DNA of 64,000 nt from Xenorhabdus sp. BG5 (GCF_015163665.1 NZ_JADEUG010000016.1:1-64000), one strand, 5' to 3'. Shown: positions 15,423 to 23,076, counted from the stretch's first letter. Program-made: numbers and translations. The notes: generated by a model from the letters alone, not told the origin.

Positions 15423-17936
15423 ATGGCTACTCTCGTTGATACCCTGCTCGTTGCACTCAAGCTGGATATGTCAGGTTTTGCAAACGATGCAAATAAAGCA
15501 ATAAAAGCCCTTGATGATCTGGATAAGAAAGCTGACGGCGCATCTGCTTCTGTGGTCTCAATGTCCGATGGCACTAATAAAGCCGCGAATAACACCAGAA
15601 ATTTAAATCAGTCCAATCAATCTCTGGTTAAATCGACTGAAACTGTCGGTAAAACCACTAAAAATACATCTAATGTGGTGTTGAGTTTTTCAGACAAGCT
15701 CGGCGAGGCTTCTGATAAAACTCAGGATATGAGCAAATCCGTTAACGGTGCCGTCAAAGCGCTGGCGGGATTATTCACGACGATTTTCGTTTCCAGTGGA
15801 TTAGCGAAACTGGTTAGCGAAATATCTAGCTCAAACGACCAACTCCACTTCCTGAGTAAAAATTTAGGAATGAACGCGGACACCATCAAAAAGTGGCAGA
15901 ACGTCGCTGAAATGTCAGGTGGTAGCGCCGATGGTATGGCGGCCACAATGTCCAGTCTCAATAAATCACTGTGGGATTTGGTGACTGTGGGTGATGCGTC
16001 TATCCTGCCTTTCTTTGAAGCGCTTGGTGTCGGAGTTGTGGATTCGCAAGGGAAGATCCGAAATTTAGACGATATCCTGTTGGATATGGCGGACAGTATG
16101 TCCCAGATGCAGCGCCCGCAAGCTTATAATATCGGTAAGCATTTAGGCATGGATGACGGCACGATTAATACCCTGTTAGAAGGCCGTGAAGCCATTCAGA
16201 AAAAGCTGGATGCACAGAAAAACCTCGTCATCTCCACTAAAGAGGAGCTGGAATTAAACCGCCAGCTCAGGGAACAAAACTCAGTCCTCAGCCAGCAATG
16301 GGAGGGGCTGAAAACCATTGTAGCCAACTATCTCATTCCGCGATTACTCAAACTGTCTACGATGGTGAGCGGGTTTTTGGATTATCTGAATAAACATCGG
16401 GATACGGCAATAACGCTATTTCAGGGAATAGCAACGGTTATCGGTATTACATTAATCCCTGTAGTCGGTCGGGCGGCTTTAGCTATGCTGGGGTTATTCG
16501 CACCGTTAATCACAGGCACTGGCTTAATTCTCGCCTTTGTTGCGGCTCTGTGGCTATTGTATGACGATTACAAAGGTTGGAAAGAAGGCAAACAGTCATT
16601 CTTTGACTGGGGCGAAATGTTTAAGCCGTTTGTGTGGATCATGGAGCAGCTAGAAAAGTTAGAAAAATGGTTCAAAGGGACGACTATTGGTCAGTGGTTT
16701 ACTGATACTAATGGTGAACTGGATTCATTCAAACTAACACTAGGTGGACTGGCTTTATTCTTAGGTGGCCCTTGGTTAGCAAGCATCCTAACTACATTAG
16801 GATTGGCAGGGTTAGGTTTATTGAGGTTCTTTGGTTGGCCTGGTGCATTGATTGGAGGCGCTATCTGGGCGTTCAATGAATTTAAATCCAAAATTGACAA
16901 CTTTGACTGGGACTCATCGGCTAAGGATATGGCTAAAGTAGGCGATAAAGCAGCCAAAGCTGTAAAAACAGTCAAAAAGCTAACAAATGCTGAAACAGTG
17001 TCAGAACAAGGTCAAGTACTACTCGATACAGCAAAATCCTTGCCAGAAGTGAAACTGATCACCGACTCAATACAGATAGGCACAAATATAGTAAAGAGCA
17101 ACACAGACGAGCAAGGAAGGGTTAACTGGTCTGGTGTGGTGGGAAGCACTGTTGATTCATTCAGTAAGGCTGCAAAAGTTGTCGCTGATGGTGCAAAGAA
17201 TAAACCGAAGCCAAAGCCATTACCTGAAACTCAAAAAGGCAATACCAGAGGAGAGCGTAACAATAACCCTCTTAATATGGAATATGCCAAGCAAAAAGGC
17301 GCAACGGTAGAAGATCACCCTGAGCAGCGTTTCGCTAAATTTAACACCCCTTATGAGGGAGTGGAGCGTACCGCTTGGCAATTGCGGCGCTACTCCAACG
17401 GTCAAACTACGGGGAAAAAACTGCAATCGGTTGAAGATATAGTATCTACTTGGGCACCTCCTGGCGGAAAAGACAATAATCATACAGAGGATTACATTCA
17501 AAGAGTTGCTCAAAGGTTAGGGGTGGGTCGGAGCGACCGCTTAGATTTAAACAACCATGATGTCATGTATGCACTGATGAATTCTATGAGTCAGGAAGAA
17601 ATAGGAAAACCACTTCCTTATCCTAAGTCACTTGTCATGGCAGCAATCAAAGGACAAGGCGATCCAATGGTTAATCTGGCAAAAAACCTTAGTGCACTCT
17701 CTGATACTGTATCAAAGCCGCTTATCCCCAATATGGACATGAATGCACCCCATGATTTTCTCTCCCAGACACAGAGAATACAGAATATGCCTGTGGCTAA
17801 CGTGAATAATAAAACCGATATTACTATCGGTGATATTAACGTAACCACGACAGCTAGTACGGTTACGGGGACTGTAACCGATGCAAGTGAAGCGGCTAGG
17901 TTGAGTCTTTCTCAGATAGTGCCATCAATGAGTTGA
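15423..17936 (+). CDS. tail tape measure protein with C-terminal muramidase-like domain
   Basis: 837 residues. The N-terminal 130 are helical and Asn/Ser/Lys-rich. Hydrophobic stretches lie near 115-135, 330-385 and 440-485 (for example GLILAFVAALWLLY), the usual membrane-inserting parts of a tape measure. Residues about 605-740 look like a peptidoglycan-cleaving domain: RGERNNNPLNMEY, then FAKFNTPYEGVERTAWQL and DYIQRVAQRLGV. The protein sets tail length and is ejected first, so the domain would open the cell wall locally. The final 26 codons (17859-17936) recur in diverged form at 19516-19593. Confidence 0.92.
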   Translation: MATLVDTLLVALKLDMSGFANDANKAIKALDDLDKKADGASASVVSMSDGTNKAANNTRNLNQSNQSLVKSTETVGKTTKNTSNVVLSFSDKLGEASDKTQDMSKSVNGAVKALAGLFTTIFVSSGLAKLVSEISSSNDQLHFLSKNLGMNADTIKKWQNVAEMSGGSADGMAATMSSLNKSLWDLVTVGDASILPFFEALGVGVVDSQGKIRNLDDILLDMADSMSQMQRPQAYNIGKHLGMDDGTINTLLEGREAIQKKLDAQKNLVISTKEELELNRQLREQNSVLSQQWEGLKTIVANYLIPRLLKLSTMVSGFLDYLNKHRDTAITLFQGIATVIGITLIPVVGRAALAMLGLFAPLITGTGLILAFVAALWLLYDDYKGWKEGKQSFFDWGEMFKPFVWIMEQLEKLEKWFKGTTIGQWFTDTNGELDSFKLTLGGLALFLGGPWLASILTTLGLAGLGLLRFFGWPGALIGGAIWAFNEFKSKIDNFDWDSSAKDMAKVGDKAAKAVKTVKKLTNAETVSEQGQVLLDTAKSLPEVKLITDSIQIGTNIVKSNTDEQGRVNWSGVVGSTVDSFSKAAKVVADGAKNKPKPKPLPETQKGNTRGERNNNPLNMEYAKQKGATVEDHPEQRFAKFNTPYEGVERTAWQLRRYSNGQTTGKKLQSVEDIVSTWAPPGGKDNNHTEDYIQRVAQRLGVGRSDRLDLNNHDVMYALMNSMSQEEIGKPLPYPKSLVMAAIKGQGDPMVNLAKNLSALSDTVSKPLIPNMDMNAPHDFLSQTQRIQNMPVANVNNKTDITIGDINVTTTASTVTGTVTDASEAARLSLSQIVPSMS

Positions 17937-18102
17937 TGGCTGATGGTTGGTTAGGCTGTGTTAAAGTTTTATCATTCTCACAATTTTGATAATTTCCGAT
18001 CATACTTTAACTAAAGTAATGTAGGGTATTGCAAGCATTCAAGGTAAGTTATCACGATTAGACATGCAATAATGTGACAACTAACTGGTTAAATTAACAC
18101 CG

Positions 18103-18117
18103 TTCCCATTTTGGGAA
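18103..18117. promoter_or_regulatory. palindromic operator of the higBA-secB-like operon
   Basis: TTCCCA TTT TGGGAA is a perfect palindrome with a three-base centre, 39 bases before the HigB ATG. It starts on a -35-like position, 17 bases before a TAGAAT -10-like box, so a dimeric HigA bound here would block transcription. A second palindrome (ACTTTA AC TAAAGT, 18004-18017) lies further upstream. Confidence 0.6.
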
Positions 18118-18155
18118 TTAGAGTGTAGAATCTTGCAAAGGAAACTTCTCAGCCA

Positions 18156-18443
18156 ATGAAAATCATGGGGAAAAAGGAAATAGTTTCTTTTTGGAAAAAG
18201 CATAATCAGGCAAAGGGAGCGCTTAATGCTTGGATAACTGAGGTAGAATCAGCAAGTTGGAGCAGCCCGCAAGATATAAAAAATAGATTTTCTACTGCGA
18301 GCTTTTTGCCTGATAACAGAGTGGTGTTCAACATAAAGGGAAATGATTATCGCCTCGCTGTTCAGGTTAGATACATTAACGGGATAGTGAAAATTGAACG
18401 TATTGGGACTCATGCCGAATATGATAAGTGGAGGCTAAAATGA
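18156..18443 (+). CDS. higB: HigB-family toxin (mRNA interferase)
   Basis: 95 residues matching the HigB toxin family: the N-terminal IVSFWKKHNQAKGALNAWITEV, then DIKNRF and FLPDNRVVFNIKGNDYRL, and the terminal ERIGTHAEYDKW. Such toxins have a RelE-like fold and cut mRNA on the ribosome. It is the first gene of a three-gene operon and overlaps the antitoxin gene (ATGA). The toxin-first order is normal for HigBA. A second in-frame ATG at 18165 could be used instead. Downstream lies a SecB-like gene, making this a toxin-antitoxin-chaperone system. Confidence 0.9.
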   Translation: MKIMGKKEIVSFWKKHNQAKGALNAWITEVESASWSSPQDIKNRFSTASFLPDNRVVFNIKGNDYRLAVQVRYINGIVKIERIGTHAEYDKWRLK

Positions 18444-19015
18444 CTGAGTTTAAGCCGCGAATCATAAAAAGTGATGAAGATTATGACCTTGCAATGGCTC
18501 GACTAACAGAGTTAATGGACTTAAACCCTGATGAAAACACGCCTGATTCAGATGAGTTAGAGCTACTGGCTCTGCTTATAGAACATTATGAGTCAGTGCA
18601 TTATCCAACGGAAAAGCCATCCCCTCTAGATGCCATGTTATTTAGAATGGATCAAGCAGGGTTAACACGCAAAGATATGGAGCAATATCTTGGTTCAGCT
18701 TCAAAAGTATCAGAAATACTTAGTGGTAAAAGAAAGCTAAGTATGGCAATGATTCAGAAACTGCACTATGGGCTTGGTATACCTCTGGATGTTTTAATCC
18801 AGAAGCCTGACGATATAGAGTGGAAGGACGAAAATGAGACACTAGAAGCGCTTACGTTGGGAGAGGGGAGAATACGCCTACACAACAACGTGATAGCAAA
18901 GGCAGCTTCTTCCGCCACTCCAATGAAATTTAAGAAAGAAGGTATTACTAGTAGGCAATTTACCGATATGGAAGAGATGGATACAAGGGAGACTATGTAT
19001 GCCTTCGCATCTTGA
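18440..19015 (+). CDS. higA: HigA-family antitoxin with C-terminal chaperone-addiction-like tail
   Basis: 191 residues from ATG 18440, with GGAGG just upstream. Residues 1-122 match HigA-type antitoxins: an acidic helical N-terminus (DELELLALLIEHYE) and a helix-turn-helix (LTRKDMEQYLGSASKVSEIL, then LSMAMIQKLHYGLGIP). Ordinary members end soon after; this one continues for about 69 residues (123-191), a length and position matching the chaperone addiction domain of TAC antitoxins. That tail would keep HigA unstable unless bound by the SecB-like protein encoded next. The first four bases overlap the toxin stop; the last 17 overlap the chaperone gene. Confidence 0.85.
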   Translation: MTEFKPRIIKSDEDYDLAMARLTELMDLNPDENTPDSDELELLALLIEHYESVHYPTEKPSPLDAMLFRMDQAGLTRKDMEQYLGSASKVSEILSGKRKLSMAMIQKLHYGLGIPLDVLIQKPDDIEWKDENETLEALTLGEGRIRLHNNVIAKAASSATPMKFKKEGITSRQFTDMEEMDTRETMYAFAS

Positions 19016-19469
19016 GAGAGCGCAAAAGAAGTTAAAGATAGTTAATGTATTATTTCGTAACGGTTATTTCTCTATCAACCCTGATATAAATGCTTCTTTT
19101 ATGGATGAAAAGCTCTCAAAAATGAAAGTAAAAAAGCAGGACTACCGAGGTGATATATCAGTACAGGAGTTATCTACAGATGGCAATAAAAACCACGCCT
19201 ATGTGTTTGATGTGGAAGTTGGTATTCGTGTCGTAGAAATTAAGGAAGACAAAGAAGATATCGATGAGAAAGATACGGTATATATGATAACTGCTGAGTT
19301 TGAGATTCTCTATGCATCTAAAGAAAAACTTACCAAAGAAGAGGTAAAGGCTTTTTCAAAAAACAATGTTACCTATCACATTTGGCCTTACTGGAGGGAG
19401 TATGTTCAGTCTACTTGCTCCAGAATGGGAACTCAGCCATTATATATACCGATGTTTAAGCCAGAGTAA
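18999..19469 (+). CDS. SecB-like chaperone of a toxin-antitoxin-chaperone system
   Basis: 156 residues. The C-terminal half carries the SecB-like signature VTYHIWPYWREYVQSTCSRM (about 124-143) followed by GTQPLYIPMF. The middle has paired strands (AYVFDVEVGIRVVEI, then VYMITAEFEILY) like the SecB core that binds unfolded clients. In TAC systems such as mycobacterial Rv1955-1957, this partner folds and protects the antitoxin. GGGAG lies eight bases before ATG 18999, and the start lies inside the end of higA. A terminator follows at 19484. It is not the housekeeping secB: its neighbours are the toxin pair. Confidence 0.85.
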   Translation: MPSHLERAQKKLKIVNVLFRNGYFSINPDINASFMDEKLSKMKVKKQDYRGDISVQELSTDGNKNHAYVFDVEVGIRVVEIKEDKEDIDEKDTVYMITAEFEILYASKEKLTKEEVKAFSKNNVTYHIWPYWREYVQSTCSRMGTQPLYIPMFKPE

Positions 19470-19483
19470 TACACAGTCTCTGC

Positions 19484-19506
19484 AACCCGCCCCGCGCGGG
19501 TTTTTA
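19484..19506 (+). terminator. rho-independent terminator of the TAC operon
   Basis: AACCCGC (19484-19490) pairs exactly with GCGGGTT (19496-19502) across CCCGC, with a T-run to 19505. It ends the toxin-antitoxin-chaperone operon. Confidence 0.85.
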
Positions 19507-19515
19507 CTTTCCAGA

Positions 19516-19593
19516 ACAGTAACAGGTACTGTAGCCGATGCGGGAGAGGCTGCGAGACTAAGTCTGTCGCAAATAATGCCAACTATGAGTTAA
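19516..19593 (+). pseudogene. remnant of a second tape measure 3' end
   Basis: Twenty-five codons plus a stop that repeat the last 26 codons of the tape measure gene (17859-17936). I count 57 of 78 bases and 21 of 25 residues identical. Most differences are at third codon positions, so the copy diverged while still coding, in another phage's tape measure gene. There is no start and no upstream coding sequence. The two copies bracket the TAC operon, as expected if the operon arrived with the 3' end of a foreign tape measure gene attached. Confidence 0.85.
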
Positions 19594-19635
19594 TGAAAAT
19601 TGAGACATGGACGTCTGTCTTCTTTGAGTGATGAA

Positions 19636-19670
19636 GCTATACTTCAATTAAATCAATCATTACATGGGGT
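19636..19670 (+). promoter_or_regulatory. moron promoter/leader, copy 2
   Basis: Contains TATACT (19638-19643) and ends TTACATGGGGT before the ATG at 19675. 26 of 35 bases match the leader of the other secreted cargo gene (13860-13894). Confidence 0.55.
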
Positions 19671-19674
19671 ATAA

Positions 19675-20136
19675 ATGTTAAAGGTAATCGCTTGTATAGC
19701 CATCCTGCTTACTTCAATGAGCGCCATTGCTGATAAAAATAATGGCGTTGGTGTTGATACTCAAATGAAATATTATGCTATCAATGGAGCTTATAAATGT
19801 CTGGTATTTCCTTTCCTAAAAGGAGAGGAACAAGTTTTAGACATGGAAGTTCTAGGAAGTGCTGCAATGCTTATCACAGGAGATAATGATAATAAAAATA
19901 TTATAATGCAAATCTTTACCACTAGTGGTGAGCAAACAAAAATGACCTTAATGCCTCCTTTACGCTTATATAGGTCGAGTTCTGCACTAACTTCATACAT
20001 GCCTATAGATAAAAAATTAAATAAGAACCGAACTTACAGTCTGATAGTTAAGGCAAGTCAAATGGCTTATGTGATTAATCAAGGTGAGAATGGTATGAAT
20101 ATCATAATAGATCACTGTGAATCAGTTGAAGATTAA
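19675..20136 (+). CDS. secreted protein of unknown function (prophage cargo)
   Basis: 153 residues with a signal peptide (MLKVIACIAILLTSMSAIA, cleavage near residue 19). The mature part is small, beta-rich and has two cysteines (near residues 42 and 148) at spacing similar to the 158-residue secreted protein at 13900. Length, signal peptide, cysteine placement and promoter are alike although the sequences differ, so the two may be distant relatives. The LprI-like gene follows 17 bases later, suggesting a common transcript and a shared periplasmic role. Function unknown. Confidence 0.75.
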   Translation: MLKVIACIAILLTSMSAIADKNNGVGVDTQMKYYAINGAYKCLVFPFLKGEEQVLDMEVLGSAAMLITGDNDNKNIIMQIFTTSGEQTKMTLMPPLRLYRSSSALTSYMPIDKKLNKNRTYSLIVKASQMAYVINQGENGMNIIIDHCESVED

Positions 20137-20153
20137 ATAACAGGGTACATAAA

Positions 20154-21140
20154 ATGCTAAAGAAATTTTCTGCTATTCTGTTTTTTATATCCGGTATTAC
20201 TCAATCCGCTAGCTTCGATTGTACGAAAGCGGAAAGTAAAACTGAAAAGCTAATTTGCTCTACTCCCGTTCTATCTCAGGCTGATGATGCTCTGTATGTA
20301 GATTATCTACAAGCAAAGTTGGTTACTGGCAATAGTGCCGATTTTAAGGCGTTAGTGAGGCAAAACTGGAAGCTGCGTGAAAAAAATTGTGACACAGAAG
20401 AATGTCTACTTGGTTGGTATAAGAGATCTACGGAGCTGTATAGGCAAATTGCGGCCAATAAGCAGACGCAAGAATATAAAACTAGCGATACTTATTTCTA
20501 TGCCACTCCAGTAAAAATCAGAGGTGTTTTAAACAAAGAGTCGGCTGGCTTCCCGTCATTAAGATTAGATGACCTCATTTCGGTGTTTCCTCGTGATGGC
20601 GATGAAGTTGGTGGTGACAACTCACCTGAGTTTGGGGTGGCAGTTATACAACTTGCTATGTCTGATGATACTCAATGGAACCTCTTTGAGGAATTTAAGG
20701 GACAGAAAGCAGAGGTGGTGTGTAATTTATATCATTCACATACAGCACACCATAAGACACCAGTGGTATGCTCAGTAGGAAAAATAATACCAATTAAAGT
20801 CAAGCCAAAGCAAGACAGCAACCCGGTAAAACAAGCAGTAAGCAGTAGCAAAAAAAGCCTAGATGACTTTTTTAGGGACAACCCATCACTTAACGGTTTT
20901 TACGTGAAGCGCGCCATCAAAATGCAAGCTAGTGGAGCTGCTGCAATGGATTCGTTTACCTCGACGGACTCATCAAAAAGTAAGTTAAAAATAACTAGCG
21001 ATCAACTGAGTACCAATGGCTATGAATATGCAAAACTCGCTGTTCGACAACTACAGGAATTGTGTTCTATGGGAATGGCAACAATGCACAGTCTCAAAGA
21101 TGCTGATTGTGCAGCGATAATTTCATACAAAGAAAATTAA
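20154..21140 (+). CDS. periplasmic LprI-like/DUF4431-like two-domain protein
   Basis: 328 residues. A signal peptide (to about residue 19) is followed by an LprI/DUF1311-type domain: SFDCTKAESKTEKLICSTP, then a second cysteine pair in KNCDTEECLLGWY (about 20-100). Next comes a segment like DUF4431 with the motif HSHTAHHKTPVVCSV (about 194-208). The C-terminal 110 residues are unassigned. LprI-type domains can inhibit lysozyme; whether this one does is unknown. A plausible inferred job is protecting the lysogen's cell wall from incoming phage or host enzymes. It is the second gene of the secreted-protein cassette. Confidence 0.7.
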   Translation: MLKKFSAILFFISGITQSASFDCTKAESKTEKLICSTPVLSQADDALYVDYLQAKLVTGNSADFKALVRQNWKLREKNCDTEECLLGWYKRSTELYRQIAANKQTQEYKTSDTYFYATPVKIRGVLNKESAGFPSLRLDDLISVFPRDGDEVGGDNSPEFGVAVIQLAMSDDTQWNLFEEFKGQKAEVVCNLYHSHTAHHKTPVVCSVGKIIPIKVKPKQDSNPVKQAVSSSKKSLDDFFRDNPSLNGFYVKRAIKMQASGAAAMDSFTSTDSSKSKLKITSDQLSTNGYEYAKLAVRQLQELCSMGMATMHSLKDADCAAIISYKEN

Positions 21141-21175
21141 TTTATGATGTTAATTATGAGTCGTGGAGTATTAAA

Positions 21176-21373
21176 ATGAAAATATTATGGCTTTTAGTTA
21201 TTTTTGGTTCTGTTCTTGGGCTTACGATGGGGTTAATACCTGCGTTAACTATGGCTGAAAGCGCGCCACAAGAAGCAGCGGGAGCAGCTATCGCGGTTGC
21301 CTGTGCGGTAGTTCCTTATTGTATTGCTCGCGCAGTAAGCATGTTAAGTGATAGTTCAAAAAAGGACGATTAG
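21176..21373 (+). CDS. small membrane protein, unknown
   Basis: 65 residues from ATG 21176, preceded by GGAG at nine bases. Two hydrophobic segments (about 3-22 and 35-54) with an acidic, lysine-rich end (KKDD) suggest a small inner-membrane hairpin. It follows the LprI-like gene by 35 bases and precedes another small membrane protein by four. It might be an exclusion protein or a holin-like protein, but there is no family match I can name. Confidence 0.6.
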   Translation: MKILWLLVIFGSVLGLTMGLIPALTMAESAPQEAAGAAIAVACAVVPYCIARAVSMLSDSSKKDD

Positions 21374-21377
21374 CATA

Positions 21378-21560
21378 ATGGGTGTTGATACAATCGAGTT
21401 CTGGCTCGCCGCTGCTTTAATTGGCCTTATACCAGCTGCATTGGCGAATGCCAAAGGTCGAAACTTTTTCGGCTGGTGGGTATACGGAACGCTTCTTTTT
21501 ATAGTTGCTTTAATCCATGCCTTCTTATTGAAGAACACAGATAAAAAGAAACAAGAATAA
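21378..21560 (+). CDS. small two-helix membrane protein
   Basis: 60 residues from ATG 21378. The sequence IEFWLAAALIGLIPAALANAKGRNFFGWWVYGTLLFIVALIHAFLL shows two membrane helices separated by a basic AKGR loop, a pattern I recall from a common family of short bacterial membrane proteins of unknown function. It ends with a lysine-rich tail. It is the last gene of the envelope cassette (19675-21560); a terminator follows at 21582. Confidence 0.7.
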   Translation: MGVDTIEFWLAAALIGLIPAALANAKGRNFFGWWVYGTLLFIVALIHAFLLKNTDKKKQE

Positions 21561-21581
21561 AGATCCATATTCACAACAAAT

Positions 21582-21605
21582 AGCCCCCTAGGGGCTTATT
21601 TTTTA
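21582..21605. terminator. terminator between convergent genes
   Basis: AGCCCC (21582-21587) pairs with GGGGCT (21591-21596), followed by a T-rich run on the plus strand. It lies between the small membrane protein and the convergent Mnt-like gene, whose stop overlaps it. Confidence 0.65.
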
Positions 21606-21877
21606 TTCCTTTCAAGTTTTACTGCATTTTCTGCGGCAAGTCTTGCGATCTCTTCTAATATTTCTCGTTCAATTTTAGGAACCAAGGTCATTGGTTCGCT
21701 CTTCCTTGATGGTGGAAGAAGTACTATTTTATTATCGATTACATCCTGCAAAATCTGAACAATTTCGGAGTTCATTGATCTGCCGTTTTCTTCTGCTCTT
21801 TTGGCGATAGCATCCCTCAGTCCGTCAGGAAACCTAACGGTGAACTTGTCCTGCGTTTGGCTTGGGTACTTAGTCAT
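21596..21877 (-). CDS. Mnt-like ribbon-helix-helix repressor
   Basis: 93 residues of the Arc/Mnt family. The DNA-contacting strand is KFTVRFPDGLRD, and the helix pair contains AKRAEENGRSMNSEIVQILQDVI, very close to P22 Mnt (ENGRSMNSE). The C-terminal 30 residues (IEREILEEIARLAAENAVKLE) form a probable coiled coil for tetramer formation, as in Mnt. It is divergent from an Arc-like gene and antirepressor genes, the arrangement of the P22 immI region, so it probably represses the antirepressor operon in the lysogen. Confidence 0.85.
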   Translation of the reverse strand: MTKYPSQTQDKFTVRFPDGLRDAIAKRAEENGRSMNSEIVQILQDVIDNKIVLLPPSRKSEPMTLVPKIEREILEEIARLAAENAVKLERNKK

Positions 21878-21915
21878 AAATAGTTACCTCTAAAACTTAC
21901 TGAAATTAGTATAGT

Positions 21916-21986
21916 GGCTACTTGACTTTATATGCAATGGTGCTAAATTAACTTTAGAGGCAAGTAGCCTTTAGAGTCAAATAGCC
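21916..21986. promoter_or_regulatory. immI-like operator cluster
   Basis: Between the divergent repressor genes lie two adjacent 17-bp units, TTTAGAGGCAAGTAGCC (21953-21969) and TTTAGAGTCAAATAGCC (21970-21986), identical at 15 of 17 positions. An inverted relative, GGCTACTTGACTTTATA (21916-21932), matches 14 of 17. CCTCTAAA at 21887-21894 is an inverted copy of TTTAGAGG. These are likely binding sites for the Mnt-like and/or Arc-like repressors. Confidence 0.65.
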
Positions 21987-22009
21987 TTAATCATAAAAAA
22001 GGAATCATA

Positions 22010-22186
22010 ATGAACACAAACTTAGACACAAGAAAGAAAACTGGAAAGATGCAATTAAGAACCACTGAATACCTGAAAGACCAGATATGCAAATTGGCTA
22101 ACAAAGATGGAATTTCTCAAAATTCAGTGATTAATCAGGCTATAGCTTGGTATGTAAATGAGAGATCAAGAAATGCAGCACAATAA
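22010..22186 (+). CDS. Arc-like ribbon-helix-helix protein
   Basis: 58 residues from ATG 22010 (AAGGAATCATA just before). KMQLRTTEYLKDQICKLANKDG has the strand-helix look of Arc/Mnt proteins, followed by ISQNSVINQAIAWYVNER as the second helix. In P22, Arc is encoded just upstream of ant and shuts off ant expression after infection; here a KilA-N antirepressor follows 96 bases later. The gene is short and lies directly beside the repeated operators, which supports a repressor function. Confidence 0.75.
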   Translation: MNTNLDTRKKTGKMQLRTTEYLKDQICKLANKDGISQNSVINQAIAWYVNERSRNAAQ

Positions 22187-22281
22187 AAGCGAAACCTCGA
22201 AGGCGGCAACCAACGAGGCTTCTAATTTGTCAGTAACGTTCGAAGAAACCAACGTGTCAACCCATAACAGAGAGTGACAAT

Positions 22282-23049
22282 ATGAATAATGTAGCAAATA
22301 AAAATCTTCCTGTCATTGCAGGCGTAGAAATCACTACCGATTCAGAAGGGCGTTTCAACCTGAATGCGCTTCATAAGGCAAGTGGTGCTGGTGCAAGTAA
22401 GTCACCGGGGCAATGGCTCAGAACAAAGCAAGCAAGTGAGTTAGTGCTAGAACTTGAAGTTAAGTTATTGAAAGACAATCAGTATGTGAATATGCATAGT
22501 GGTCAAAAATCAATCATAACTATTTTGGGCGGTACTACTCCCGGCACTTTCGCCCACGAACTTCTCGCTGTTTCATATGCCGGATGGATAAGCCCATCGT
22601 TCCAACTGCAAGTTAACCAGACTTTCATTGATTACCGTTCTGGTCGGCTAACTGCACAACCTCAATTATCAGAAATGGAAATGATCGCCGCCATTGCCAG
22701 TAATGCCGCTCGTAATGAAAAACGCATTTCTGCTGTAGAACAAGACGTCGAGCAAATAAAACAAGGCACTATTCCCGTTGGTTATCAGGGTTACAGCTAC
22801 TTGAAAGCCACTTATGGACTGAGTGATGCCAAAAGTAGGCAGTTAGTCATGGCTTGGTCAATTCCACATAAAAAAGTACCTCATGTTGCACCAGGTGGAC
22901 AAGTTACCCAGATGTCAGTGGTGCATGAAGAGTCATTCGAAAAAGCACTACACCAGATGATGGAAGAAGCAGAACAACGCGGTTCGCAGTGGTATCACAT
23001 CAAAATGGGTCGATTCTCTATTACAGGCTGGAAAGTAGAAGTAGCATAA
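22282..23049 (+). CDS. KilA-N domain antirepressor
   Basis: 255 residues. An N-terminal KilA-N domain (about 10-115) shows GRFNLNALHKASGAGASKSPGQWLRT and later GTFAHELLAVSYAGWISPSF. A linker helix (EKRISAVEQDVEQIKQG) follows, then a C-terminal domain of about 80 residues (GYQGYSYLKATYGLSDAKSRQLV, ending SITGWKVEV), typical of phage antirepressors. Such proteins bind and inactivate the prophage repressor. It lies downstream of the Mnt/Arc-like pair, so it should be silent in the lysogen until they are relieved. Confidence 0.85.
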   Translation: MNNVANKNLPVIAGVEITTDSEGRFNLNALHKASGAGASKSPGQWLRTKQASELVLELEVKLLKDNQYVNMHSGQKSIITILGGTTPGTFAHELLAVSYAGWISPSFQLQVNQTFIDYRSGRLTAQPQLSEMEMIAAIASNAARNEKRISAVEQDVEQIKQGTIPVGYQGYSYLKATYGLSDAKSRQLVMAWSIPHKKVPHVAPGGQVTQMSVVHEESFEKALHQMMEEAEQRGSQWYHIKMGRFSITGWKVEVA

Positions 23050-23052
23050 GGA

Positions 23053-23076
23053 TTGATCGCCAAGGACGGCGATCAA
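23053..23076 (+). repeat. perfect hairpin after the KilA-N gene
   Basis: TTGATCGCC (23053-23061), loop AAGGAC, GGCGATCAA (23068-23076). There is no T-run. Its apex CCAAGGACGG is nearly the same as the apex of the hairpin after the next antirepressor gene (24138). Confidence 0.65.

Noticed and set aside
19366-19593. 75-codon plus-strand frame as a gene
   Set aside because: Its first half overlaps the SecB-like gene out of frame and crosses the terminator; only its end, the tape measure remnant, is meaningful.
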